The position numbers were made by a program, and so were the translations under genes. 5,183 nucleotides of DNA, taken from contig JAJFHW010000188.1 in the NCBI GenBank assembly GCA_021775385.1, forward strand, positions 1 to 5,183, read 5' to 3'. This stretch comes from Hyphomicrobiales bacterium. GTDB lineage: Bacteria; Pseudomonadota; Alphaproteobacteria; Rhizobiales; HXMU1428-3. Below, piece by piece: positions 1 through 5,183 of this stretch (position 1 is its first letter; every line of letters starts with the position of its first letter). Under the pieces are notes generated by a model. It was not told the DNA's origin, did no database searches, and saw only the letters and a program-made list of their open reading frames with translations.

Positions 1-299
1 TAGGGCTTTTTTGCTAAGATTTTCATAGAAAGCCTCAAAGAAGATTACTGCTTGTATGCATAAAATTTATTGTTTGAAGATATGTTCTTTTTTCTATAGT
101 TTGCCAGAATTATATTTGAAGCCTCAGTAGGCTATGATTTTAAGAGATATGAACTTTAACCAAAATTAAAGTTAGTTCCGCAAAACCGGCATTGTTATTC
201 GTTTTTAATGATACTGCGCAGGTAATTGGTGTATTTTAGAGCACAGAATAAGCTCAAAATTTCCCAAGAATGGGATTGTTTTAGAAAGGCGTAAGTGAC
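1..299. other. AT-rich spacer upstream of accD, no supportable gene
   Basis: All three forward frames are broken by frequent stops, and the few short open stretches (for example a 24-codon frame from the ATG at 56) lack a ribosome binding site, so I call no gene here. The first bases, a GGGC followed by six T, look like the descending arm and U-tract of a rho-independent terminator whose other arm lies outside the window; this is inference from half a structure. A weak 5-bp hairpin (AGCCT/AGGCT with loop CAGT) lies at 120-133. The accD promoter must lie here or further upstream, but I found no -35/-10 pair with good spacing. In many alphaproteobacteria trpA sits directly upstream of accD; nothing resembling its end is visible here. 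Confidence 0.6.
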
Positions 300-1382
300 G
301 TGAACTGGATTAACAATGTTGTCCGTCCCAAAATTCAGGATATTCTCTCAAAGCGAGAAATGCCTGATAATCTTTGGGTTAAGTGCCCGGAGAGCGGACA
401 GATGGTCTTCCACAAAGATTTGGAGGCCAACCAGTTTGTTGTACCCGTTTCTGATTACCATATGCGCATGTCTGCGCCTGATCGCCTGAAAGACACCTTT
501 GATGATGGCGAGTATGAAGAAATTGAATTCGCTGAAGTCGCCCATGATCCTTTAAAATTTCGCGATGAAAAGAAATATGTCGACCGTTTAAAGGACGCCA
601 AAGCCAAAACAGATCTCAAAGATGCTGTGCTTGCTGGTATTGGCAAAATTCACGGTATGGATGCTGTAATTGCGTGCCAGGACTTTAACTTCCTTGGTGG
701 CTCTCTTGGAATGGCTGCTGGCGAGGCGATTGTTACCGCTATGCTGAAAGCCGTTGAACTTGAAGTTCCGTTTATCATGTATGCCGCCTCTGGCGGCGCG
801 CGTATGCAAGAAGGTATTTTATCTTTAATGCAAATGCCGCGCACAACTGTTGCTGTGCAACGTTTGCGTGAAGCCAAACTTCCTTATATCGTTGTGTTTA
901 CTAACCCTACGACAGGTGGTGTTACAGCCTCTTATGCCATGCTTGGAGATGTACATATTGCTGAGCCTGGTGCTCTTATTTGTTTTGCTGGTCCACGGGT
1001 TATCAAGCAAACTATTCGCGAACAATTGCCTGAAGGCTTCCAGCGCGCTGAATATTTATTAGAGCACGGCATGGTTGATATGGTTGTTCATCGTCATCAA
1101 ATGAAAGACAAGCTTTCTTCTCTTTGTCATATTTTGATGAGAGAGCCGGTTCCAGTTACCGAGTCTGCAAGGGAAGAAAACGACGCCCTTGCAAATGGTG
1201 CTGCCGTAGCTGAAACAGTTGTTTCTTCAGATGATAGCGATGCTGAAATCATTTCAGTGCAATCTGATGAGCCTGCTATTGATGTTGATATTGAAAGCGG
1301 CGATGAGCTCCTGCTAGAGCAACCGGATGTTCCAAACGATGAGAGTTCTTCAAAAGGCACAGCGGATAAGTCAACGTCTTAA
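300..1382 (+). CDS. accD: acetyl-CoA carboxylase carboxyltransferase, beta subunit
   Basis: The 360-residue product is the beta half of the carboxyltransferase. With AccA it moves the carboxyl group from carboxybiotin on AccB to acetyl-CoA, giving malonyl-CoA, the first committed step of cytoplasmic fatty acid synthesis. Crotonase-fold landmarks are present: FLGGSLG (131-137), [10 protein letters not shown] (162-171), [16 protein letters not shown] (202-217) and [11 protein letters not shown] (229-239). The N-terminal zinc ribbon is degenerate: of the four cysteines of E. coli AccD only C29 remains, the others being S32, V48 and S51. As I recall, this is usual in alphaproteobacterial AccD. 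Residues 281-360 form an acidic low-complexity tail (22 Asp/Glu against 4 Arg/Lys) beyond the catalytic core. The GTG start is the first start codon after an in-frame TAG at 282-284, is preceded by AGAAAGG (283-289), and gives the expected MNWI beginning. folC follows on the same strand, consistent with an operon. Confidence 0.97.
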   Translation: MNWINNVVRPKIQDILSKREMPDNLWVKCPESGQMVFHKDLEANQFVVPVSDYHMRMSAPDRLKDTFDDGEYEEIEFAEVAHDPLKFRDEKKYVDRLKDAKAKTDLKDAVLAGIGKIHGMDAVIACQDFNFLGGSLGMAAGEAIVTAMLKAVELEVPFIMYAASGGARMQEGILSLMQMPRTTVAVQRLREAKLPYIVVFTNPTTGGVTASYAMLGDVHIAEPGALICFAGPRVIKQTIREQLPEGFQRAEYLLEHGMVDMVVHRHQMKDKLSSLCHILMREPVPVTESAREENDALANGAAVAETVVSSDDSDAEIISVQSDEPAIDVDIESGDELLLEQPDVPNDESSSKGTADKSTS

Positions 1383-1466
1383 GTCTCTTTTAGATAACTC
1401 TCTCTTACATAAGTCTCCGGGACATAAGTATCTGGGACATAAGTATCTGGTTCTTAAATCAATGAA
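1377..1466. repeat. degenerate 15-bp tandem repeat between accD and folC
   Basis: Three clear head-to-tail 15-bp units occupy 1407-1421, 1422-1436 and 1437-1451, with the consensus ACATAAGTATCTGGG. Units two and three differ only at their last base; unit one has CC where the others have AT near its middle and end. Weaker copies in the same register can be seen on both sides: 1377-1391 and 1392-1406 upstream, and 1452-1466 downstream. Together they make about six units over 90 bases. The array begins on the last codons of accD, covers its TAA stop (1380-1382), and ends about 25 bases before the folC ribosome binding site. It does not form an obvious hairpin or terminator. Function is unknown; a replication-slippage spacer is the simplest explanation. 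Confidence 0.8.
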
Positions 1467-1491
1467 ATCTTGATGATCAATTAAATAGTGC

Positions 1492-1497
1492 AAAAGG
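1492..1497 (+). promoter_or_regulatory. ribosome binding site deciding the folC start
   Basis: AAAAGG lies five bases before the ATG at 1503. An upstream in-frame GTG at 1488 would place this site inside the gene and has no purine-rich site of its own, so the ATG is preferred. Confidence 0.65.
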
Positions 1498-1502
1498 CCT
1501 CA

Positions 1503-2828
1503 ATGAGACGTTCAGAAACTTTGCTCAAAGAGATGCATGAGTTGCATCCCAAGTTAATCGATCTTTCACTTGACCGCATTTTCAATTTGCTCGAAAAGCT
1601 TGGGAACCCTCATGAGGCTCTGCCACCTGTCATTCACATTGCCGGGACAAATGGCAAAGGCTCTGTTCTGGCTTTTTTAACGGCTATTTTAGAGGCGCAT
1701 GGTGACAGGGTGCAGCGGTTTTCTTCTCCGCACCTGGTATCTTTTCATGAGCGGATTAATCTCCCGTTTGAGGAAGACAATCAAGTTAAAACGTCTTCCA
1801 TTTCTGAAGAGCAGCTGGTTGATGTACTTGAGCGCACAAAAGATGTAAACGGTGATGATCCGATTACATTTTTTGAAATTACGACGGCTGCCGCCTTTCT
1901 TGCCTTTTCAGAAACTAAGGCCGATTGGTGTTTGTTAGAGACAGGGCTTGGTGGGCGGTTAGATTCAACGAATGTCATTGCCTCTCCAGCAGCAACCATC
2001 CTTTCACCCATTTCAATTGATCATACGAAATTTCTTGGCGAGACCATTCGGGAAATAGCACGAGAAAAAATTGGGATTTTAAAGGCGAATTCTCCTGTTT
2101 TTGTTGGCCTTCAGGAACCCGAACCTCTTGAATTAATAGAACAACGCGCCGCTGAAATTTCGGCTCCTTCCTACATACGTGGGCAGGACTATGATGTTTA
2201 TGCGCAACGTGGCCGGTTGGTTTATTCCTCACCTGATGCGTTGTTTGACCTGCCTTTGCCACGTCACATGCTTGGTCGGCATCAGATTGAGAATGCGGGT
2301 CTTGCCATTTGTGTTGCTCAAAACTTATTAAAAGAACGACTTGACCCGGACGCCCTTGCAACCGCGATGAAAACCGCCCTTTGGCCCGCGCGCATGCAAC
2401 GATTACAGGCAGTAGACTACTCTCCGCACTTGAGACAAGAAGATGAGCTTTGGCTTGATGGTGGACACAACCCTGCTGCGGCTTTGGTACTAGCCGACAT
2501 TCTTGGCGATTTAGAAGAGCGCGTTTCGCGCCCACTTCACATCATTATCGGAATGATGGACGGAAAAGATGTTCGCGGGTTTTTAAAGGAATTTCTTGGG
2601 CTTGCTTCGCAAGTTATTGCTGTTCCTATCCCGGGTGAAGAAAATGCCCTGAACCCAGATAGACTTGCTGACTTAGCCTGTGAAATGGGATTTGAATCTG
2701 AAAGTGCAGCGACCCTTGATGACGCTTTACAGATTAGCGCAGAAGGCCGACATGAAGGTGTGCGCGTATTGATTTGCGGCTCACTTTATTTAGCCGGATA
2801 TGTTTTGAGTTTGCAAGAAACTAACTAG
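1503..2828 (+). CDS. folC: bifunctional dihydrofolate synthase / folylpolyglutamate synthase
   Basis: The cytoplasmic 441-residue enzyme ligates L-glutamate to dihydropteroate using ATP, forming dihydrofolate, and then extends the polyglutamate tail of folates. It belongs to the Mur ligase superfamily. Visible in order are the P-loop GTNGKGS (48-54), SSPHL (74-78), FFEITT (123-128), ETGLGGRLDSTN (146-157), SIDHTKFLG (171-179), and AREKIGIL, whose lysine 189 is the expected carbamylated position. The linker and C-terminal domain follow, with GRHQIEN (258-264), WPARM (294-298), the glutamate-ligase motif DGGHNP (319-324) and GSLYLAG (426-432). Length is normal for the family and no key motif is missing. 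Starting at the ATG at 1503 gives an N-terminus leading into HPKLIDLSLDR, as usual in alphaproteobacterial FolC; the GTG at 1488 would add five residues. The gene follows accD by 120 bases with no terminator between, so co-transcription is likely. It converges on the minus-strand gene ending at 2882. Confidence 0.96.
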   Translation: MRRSETLLKEMHELHPKLIDLSLDRIFNLLEKLGNPHEALPPVIHIAGTNGKGSVLAFLTAILEAHGDRVQRFSSPHLVSFHERINLPFEEDNQVKTSSISEEQLVDVLERTKDVNGDDPITFFEITTAAAFLAFSETKADWCLLETGLGGRLDSTNVIASPAATILSPISIDHTKFLGETIREIAREKIGILKANSPVFVGLQEPEPLELIEQRAAEISAPSYIRGQDYDVYAQRGRLVYSSPDALFDLPLPRHMLGRHQIENAGLAICVAQNLLKERLDPDALATAMKTALWPARMQRLQAVDYSPHLRQEDELWLDGGHNPAAALVLADILGDLEERVSRPLHIIIGMMDGKDVRGFLKEFLGLASQVIAVPIPGEENALNPDRLADLACEMGFESESAATLDDALQISAEGRHEGVRVLICGSLYLAGYVLSLQETN

Positions 2829-2849
2829 CTGACTAGTCAATTTTTCTTG
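2814..2849 (+). terminator. possible weak terminator at the end of folC
   Basis: An imperfect hairpin spans the folC stop codon. The outer stem CAAGAAA (2814-2820) pairs with TTTCTTG (2843-2849). The inner stem ACTAG (2824-2828) pairs with CTAGT (2833-2837) around the loop CTGA. The two are separated by an asymmetric internal loop. A run of five T (2841-2845) follows the inner stem. The stems are AT-rich and the T-run partly belongs to the outer stem, so this is a weak candidate; it is the only one in the 53-base gap between the convergent genes. Confidence 0.3.
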
Positions 2850-2881
2850 TTTGCATCCTGCCTTAAGATATACATCTACTC

Positions 2882-3352
2882 CTATTTCTGACATCCCGTA
2901 AATGGGACGGGTTCTTCAAGGACATAGTTTTCTTCTATCTCTGCTACGCTGTATCCTGCAACTGCTTGGTGAGTTGGTTCAATCTTAGTTTTGACTATAG
3001 ATTTGTCACACAGAATTACTTTAGGGAAGTCGTTTGTTTTTTCTATTTCTAATGTGTAACTTCGGCTTCGCTTAAACCTCTTTCCCTCACGATAGAATTC
3101 CTCCACCATTGGGGCCTGACAGCAACCACCATTCCAAATTTGGATGATGTTTACAATCTTGCCAACCTTATTGAATAGGTAGATTGTCTCAAAACTACTG
3201 TTCGTATCTTCTCCCATAAAGGAGACCATTATTTTTGAATGATTAGCAGATATAGCTGCCTTCAATGACATTGGCGAAGACATGAGCAAAGACAAAGCAG
3301 GTAAGGCCAGAAAACTAACCCAGAGAATAAAATGAATTCTACGTTTAATCAT
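2882..3352 (-). CDS. small exported protein of unknown function, four cysteines
   Basis: I do not recognise this 156-residue protein. It starts MIKRR followed by a hydrophobic stretch (about residues 7-24), a typical Sec signal peptide or N-terminal anchor. Cleavage may fall near AISA (33-36), but the site is not clear-cut. The rest is a mixed alpha/beta-type sequence with no further membrane segment. It has four cysteines: an adjacent pair in NGGCCQAP (C77, C78), C115, and C154 three residues from the end. If the protein is exported they could form two disulfides. There is no lipobox. A basic patch KRFKRSR lies at 91-97. The ATG start is supported by AGGTGAG (3360-3366) seven bases upstream, resembling the 3' part of the Shine-Dalgarno consensus. 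The gene converges on folC. It lies 225 bases downstream of the other minus-strand gene and may share its transcript or have its own promoter; a TAAAAT (3386-3391, minus strand) is a possible -10, but no good -35 accompanies it. Confidence 0.75.
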   Translation of the reverse strand: MIKRRIHFILWVSFLALPALSLLMSSPMSLKAAISANHSKIMVSFMGEDTNSSFETIYLFNKVGKIVNIIQIWNGGCCQAPMVEEFYREGKRFKRSRSYTLEIEKTNDFPKVILCDKSIVKTKIEPTHQAVAGYSVAEIEENYVLEEPVPFTGCQK

Positions 3353-3443
3353 TTAACAACTCACCTGTACAAAAATCAGTGCTCTATTTTATCAAATTAC
3401 TTTTGACAGTTTTAAAAGGTGGATAGCAACGAACTTACAATAC

Positions 3444-3473
3444 CCCTTCGAATGATTTTCATTTTTCGAAGGG
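3444..3473. repeat. perfect 9-bp inverted repeat
   Basis: CCCTTCGAA (3444-3452) and TTCGAAGGG (3465-3473) are exact reverse complements separated by 12 bases. Within the spacer, three further pairs (one of them G-T) could extend the stem after a T-T mismatch, leaving the loop TTTC. Neither strand has a T-run after the stem, so it is not a standard rho-independent terminator. It lies 105 bases downstream of the MBL-like gene and about 90 bases upstream of the small exported-protein gene. It could be a 3'-end stabilising hairpin, an attenuator-like structure or a protein binding site. Confidence 0.7.
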
Positions 3474-3498
3474 AGTTAATATAAAGGTTTATTACTGC

Positions 3499-3528
3499 AC
3501 CTCCGATGACCTCCGACAACCTGTAGTA
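3499..3528. repeat. 10-bp direct repeats in a GC-rich patch
   Basis: ACCTCCGATG (3499-3508) is followed directly by ACCTCCGACA (3509-3518) and a weaker copy ACCTGTAGTA (3519-3528). These open a patch running to about 3568 with 39 G or C in 70 bases, clearly richer than the AT-rich spacer sequence around it. On the minus strand the repeats read as two GGAGGT sequences, but no start codon with an open frame follows them at suitable distance. The patch may be a remnant of foreign or degraded coding DNA; I cannot identify it. Confidence 0.5.
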
Positions 3529-3577
3529 CGGGCCCATCTCTGGCGCTTTAACGCTCTAGCACAAGCTATAGTCCATA

Positions 3578-4246
3578 TTATGTTGTTAGTGTCTGAATAC
3601 ACTTTAGAAGTTCCTGTTCTAAATCATCACCCCGACATATATCACCATGACAGGGGATGAGTACATTCGGACTGTATATCGATACAAAATCATTTGCCCA
3701 TTCCTGGTATTTTTCTCTATCCTCAACCCCATAGCTCGGAAATGTTTTGAGCAGCTGCGGGGTGCCATTTTCTTTTTTATTTTTCAATATTTTTGGACCA
3801 CAGAACGCATCTACTACTATAAGGGCTATATTCTTTCCCTCTTGAATACAAAACCAAACTTCCCCTGTCTTTAATCCAGCAGGCTCAACAATTGTTATTT
3901 TTTTGGGGAGCTTCTTCTCTAGTTCATCAAGTGTATTTATACTTAAGCCCGTTATCTTTTCTAGCCGGGGTATGGCATTTGCGGATGCACAAAACTGCGC
4001 ATTTGGAAATCGAAGGGATGCACCTTTAACCCCTTTGTTGTGATAGTGGTTTGGGGCTACAATAAATTTGACTTCAGCCACACTTTCCAGTTCTTCCCAA
4101 GCTTCTTCTGAAGTGTTTGCAAGAGGACTTACCAAGCATAAGCTTTTACTTGAAAGTTTGAGTGCAATTGAGCGCAAGTTTCCATTTGTTGCTTCATATA
4201 AATTGTTAAATGGACTTAGCTTTTGAAATGTAATTTTGTTTGCCAC
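3578..4246 (-). CDS. metallo-beta-lactamase-fold protein, DUF4336-like
   Basis: The 222-residue protein has no signal peptide or membrane segment and is probably cytoplasmic. Its layout resembles DUF4336 proteins of the metallo-beta-lactamase fold: an N-terminal strand region with a basic residue and LxLVSP (about 24-42), then VAPNHYHNKG (63-72) in place of the classical HxHxDH motif, then FPNAQ (80-84), a strand ending in VVDAF (144-148) with D146 in the position of the bridging acid, and PCHGD (198-202) supplying a late histidine. The potential metal ligands are therefore H67, H69, D146 and H200. The Asp-His of the canonical motif is absent, so a full two-metal site is doubtful. Substrate is unknown and I assign no reaction. 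The start is GTG, the first start codon after an in-frame stop at 4268-4270, with GGGAG (4257-4261) ten bases upstream. It is divergent from the cupin gene and lies upstream of the small exported-protein gene on the same strand. Confidence 0.72.
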   Translation of the reverse strand: MANKITFQKLSPFNNLYEATNGNLRSIALKLSSKSLCLVSPLANTSEEAWEELESVAEVKFIVAPNHYHNKGVKGASLRFPNAQFCASANAIPRLEKITGLSINTLDELEKKLPKKITIVEPAGLKTGEVWFCIQEGKNIALIVVDAFCGPKILKNKKENGTPQLLKTFPSYGVEDREKYQEWANDFVSIYSPNVLIPCHGDICRGDDLEQELLKCIQTLTT

Positions 4247-4448
4247 TTGAGAAACACTCCCATAATTTTATACGTCTCTTTTACTCAAGTTTTATTTTTC
4301 CGAAATCTATATTTCTCATTTAATTATTAAGAATGTAAAAATAAAGTATAGACCTTACGTTAATCTTCAGACTAACCCCGAATATATTACATACGCTTTT
4401 AATTTCTCAAATAAAAATGAAATTTTATTGCAGGCTTATTACATTAGA

Positions 4449-4490
4449 TTGCATTTTTTCGTCTTAAGATATGCTCCTGACATAATGCAA
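4449..4490 (+). repeat. inverted repeat just upstream of the cupin ribosome binding site
   Basis: TTGCATT (4449-4455) and AATGCAA (4484-4490) are exact reverse complements 28 bases apart. They are followed by a symmetric run of six A, one G and six T (4489-4501) that leads into the ribosome binding site. If transcribed, the arms would form a leader hairpin; if not, they could be two half-sites of an operator. Short AT-rich arms make chance possible. Confidence 0.4.
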
Positions 4491-4502
4491 AAAAGTTTTT
4501 TG

Positions 4503-4509
4503 AAGGGAG
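4503..4509 (+). promoter_or_regulatory. ribosome binding site deciding the cupin start
   Basis: AAGGGAG lies five bases before the ATG at 4515. Upstream in-frame starts (TTG at 4428, ATG at 4485) have no comparable site and would bury the twin-arginine signal inside the protein. Confidence 0.75.
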
Positions 4510-4514
4510 CAAGT

Positions 4515-5096
4515 ATGACTGATACGGAGAATAAGAAGGGTAGCAGTGAAGTGACTATTACCAGACGTGAAGGAGTTTTTGCTATGGGGGCAGCAGCTGC
4601 TTTGAGTATGCTAGGTTCCAGCTCTGCCGTGGCAAAAGAAGTTGCCGGAGAATTTGACCAGTCCAACATCAAATGGAATAGCTTAGAAGGTATTGATAAT
4701 CTTTGGTACCACATAGTCAGGGTCGACCTACAAAACAAAGTGGTCGACATAATCTTAAAGTTTGCAGCAAACAAGAAGGTCGTTCTGCACCGACACCACG
4801 CAGATTATAGTACGTTTATCATACAAGGTGAATTACGTCTTTATGACAAGGATGGTGCTCTCAAAGAAATCCGCCCAACGGGAAGTTATGTACAGAAGAA
4901 AGCTGGTGGACCTCCGCATGATGAAGGTGGAGGAGACGTGGATTGTATTGCCTGGTTTAGTAACTGGGGGACTGATGGCGTTATTTATGAAGTTCTGGAT
5001 GCTGAATTGAAAACCACAGCAAAGCTAGAATTCTTGGATTTTAAAACTTTATTCGAGACTCAGGAAAAACCAATACAGCCTTTTATTCCTGGATAG
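4515..5096 (+). CDS. Tat-exported cupin-domain protein
   Basis: The 193-residue protein begins with a likely twin-arginine signal: ITRREGVF (15-22, R17 and R18), a hydrophobic alanine-rich stretch (about 22-38) and an AVA cleavage motif ending at A40. It is therefore expected to be folded in the cytoplasm, perhaps with its metal loaded, and exported to the periplasm. The mature part is a single small cupin barrel. Motif 1 is LHRHHADYSTFIIQGEL (91-107), with H92, H94 and H95 available as ligands; the usual glutamate of motif 1 is not in its normal place. Motif 2 is GSYVQKKAGGPPHDE (123-137), with H135 as the second-motif histidine. The overall pattern, including a glycine-rich stretch after motif 2, recalls the ChrR-like / dihydroxyacetophenone-dioxygenase-like cupins, but substrate and reaction cannot be read from the sequence. 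The start was chosen from the ribosome binding site and the signal peptide. The gene stands alone, closed by a terminator and divergent from the MBL-like gene. Confidence 0.82.
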   Translation: MTDTENKKGSSEVTITRREGVFAMGAAAALSMLGSSSAVAKEVAGEFDQSNIKWNSLEGIDNLWYHIVRVDLQNKVVDIILKFAANKKVVLHRHHADYSTFIIQGELRLYDKDGALKEIRPTGSYVQKKAGGPPHDEGGGDVDCIAWFSNWGTDGVIYEVLDAELKTTAKLEFLDFKTLFETQEKPIQPFIPG

Positions 5097-5106
5097 TAAA
5101 TTAAAT

Positions 5107-5145
5107 AAAGCACACCTTCTTATTAACTCGGCTGGTGTGTTTTTT
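5107..5145 (+). terminator. rho-independent terminator of the cupin gene
   Basis: CACACC (5111-5116) pairs with GGTGTG (5134-5139). A G-T pair and three A-T pairs extend it outward, the loop is 17 bases, and six T (5140-5145) follow directly. It starts ten bases after the cupin stop codon. The opposite strand also has a partly T-rich run after the stem, so it may work in both directions. The remaining bases to the end of the window show nothing recognisable. Confidence 0.85.
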
Positions 5146-5183
5146 CGATCATTGTTATCTCGTTAGGTTTCGTTTGCTTGCCC

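Larger units (their letters stand above)
3412..3537 (-). other. doubtful 41-codon open frame in the spacer
   Basis: A minus-strand frame starting at the ATG at 3535-3537 encodes 41 residues beginning MGPYYRLSEVIGGAVINLYI. The frame stays open another six codons upstream, to a TAG at 3556-3558. The amino acid mix of the first 20 residues looks protein-like, but there is no convincing ribosome binding site, and the second half is encoded by the inverted repeat at 3444-3473. It could be a very small gene, the remnant of a longer gene, or chance. I match it to no family. Confidence 0.15.
4247..4514. promoter_or_regulatory. divergent AT-rich control region
   Basis: This 268-base gap separates the starts of the divergent MBL-like and cupin genes, so promoters for both should lie here. 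I found no promoter with both hexamers and normal spacing. The best pieces are TATAAA on the minus strand (4267-4272), which would leave almost no leader, and CATAAT on the plus strand (4481-4486) with a poor -35. Short dyads that might be binding sites are GAAAT-ctat-ATTTC (4302-4315) and AATTTC/GAAATT (4401-4406 and 4419-4424). In such AT-rich sequence these could be chance. No gene is supported inside. Confidence 0.5.

Noticed and set aside
56..130. 24-codon open frame upstream of accD
   Set aside because: No ribosome binding site and a composition matching the non-coding spacer.
1407..1451. The 15-bp repeats as a CRISPR array
   Set aside because: The units are head to tail without spacers, far too short for CRISPR repeats, and no cas gene is present.
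1488..1502. GTG at 1488 as the folC start
   Set aside because: It lacks a ribosome binding site, while the in-frame ATG at 1503 has AAAAGG five bases upstream and gives the family-typical N-terminus.
1975..2535. 186-codon open frame on the minus strand inside folC
   Set aside because: It lies entirely antisense to a fully conserved folC, its protein has no recognisable motif, and it looks like a shadow of folC codon use.
3403..3408. Perfect TTGACA on the plus strand, suggesting a promoter
   Set aside because: No acceptable -10 hexamer lies 16-18 bases downstream and there is no plus-strand gene for it to serve.
3500..3515. Two GGAGGT sequences on the minus strand as ribosome binding sites
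   Set aside because: No start codon with an open frame follows at suitable distance; a GTG overlapping one of them is followed by a stop after one codon.
3647..3874. 75-codon plus-strand frame
   Set aside because: Antisense to the MBL-like gene, no ribosome binding site, no protein-like features beyond chance hydrophobic runs.
4428..4514. Upstream extension of the cupin gene from a TTG at 4428
   Set aside because: No ribosome binding site, AT-rich non-coding composition, and it would move the twin-arginine signal into the protein interior.

Overview
The window looks like chromosomal DNA of an AT-rich alphaproteobacterium. The best clue is the pair accD then folC on the + strand. The AccD starts with the alphaproteobacterial-type MNWI N-terminus and has lost most of the zinc-ribbon cysteines found in the E. 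coli protein. I cannot name a genus. Codon use is only moderately AT-rich and the spacers are very AT-rich.

Left half (1-2850): a 299-base spacer with no supportable gene leads into accD, the beta subunit of the carboxyltransferase of acetyl-CoA carboxylase. It is followed, after a 120-base spacer, by folC, the bifunctional dihydrofolate/folylpolyglutamate synthase. The two genes are co-directional with no terminator visible between them, so they are probably co-transcribed. Between them, starting on the accD stop codon, lies a degenerate 15-bp tandem repeat. AccD also carries an acidic, probably disordered tail of about 80 residues. folC ends in a weak imperfect hairpin that faces a convergent gene.

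Right half (2851-5183): this looks like accessory DNA. Two minus-strand genes follow. One encodes a small exported protein of unknown function with four cysteines. The other encodes a metallo-beta-lactamase-fold protein resembling the DUF4336 family. The 225-base spacer between them contains a perfect 9-bp inverted repeat and a GC-rich patch of about 70 bases with 10-bp direct repeats, possibly the remains of something lost. Divergent from the second minus gene, across a 268-base AT-rich region, is a cupin protein with a twin-arginine export signal. It ends at a convincing rho-independent terminator.

The accD-folC pair supplies housekeeping steps in fatty acid and folate metabolism. The three genes to the right have no demonstrable pathway link to it or to each other. 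Only the divergent arrangement suggests that the MBL-like gene and the cupin gene could share control. I see no CRISPR array, tRNA, rRNA, intact insertion sequence or clear defence system. The window is mostly ordinary, and the spacers hold its most unusual features.
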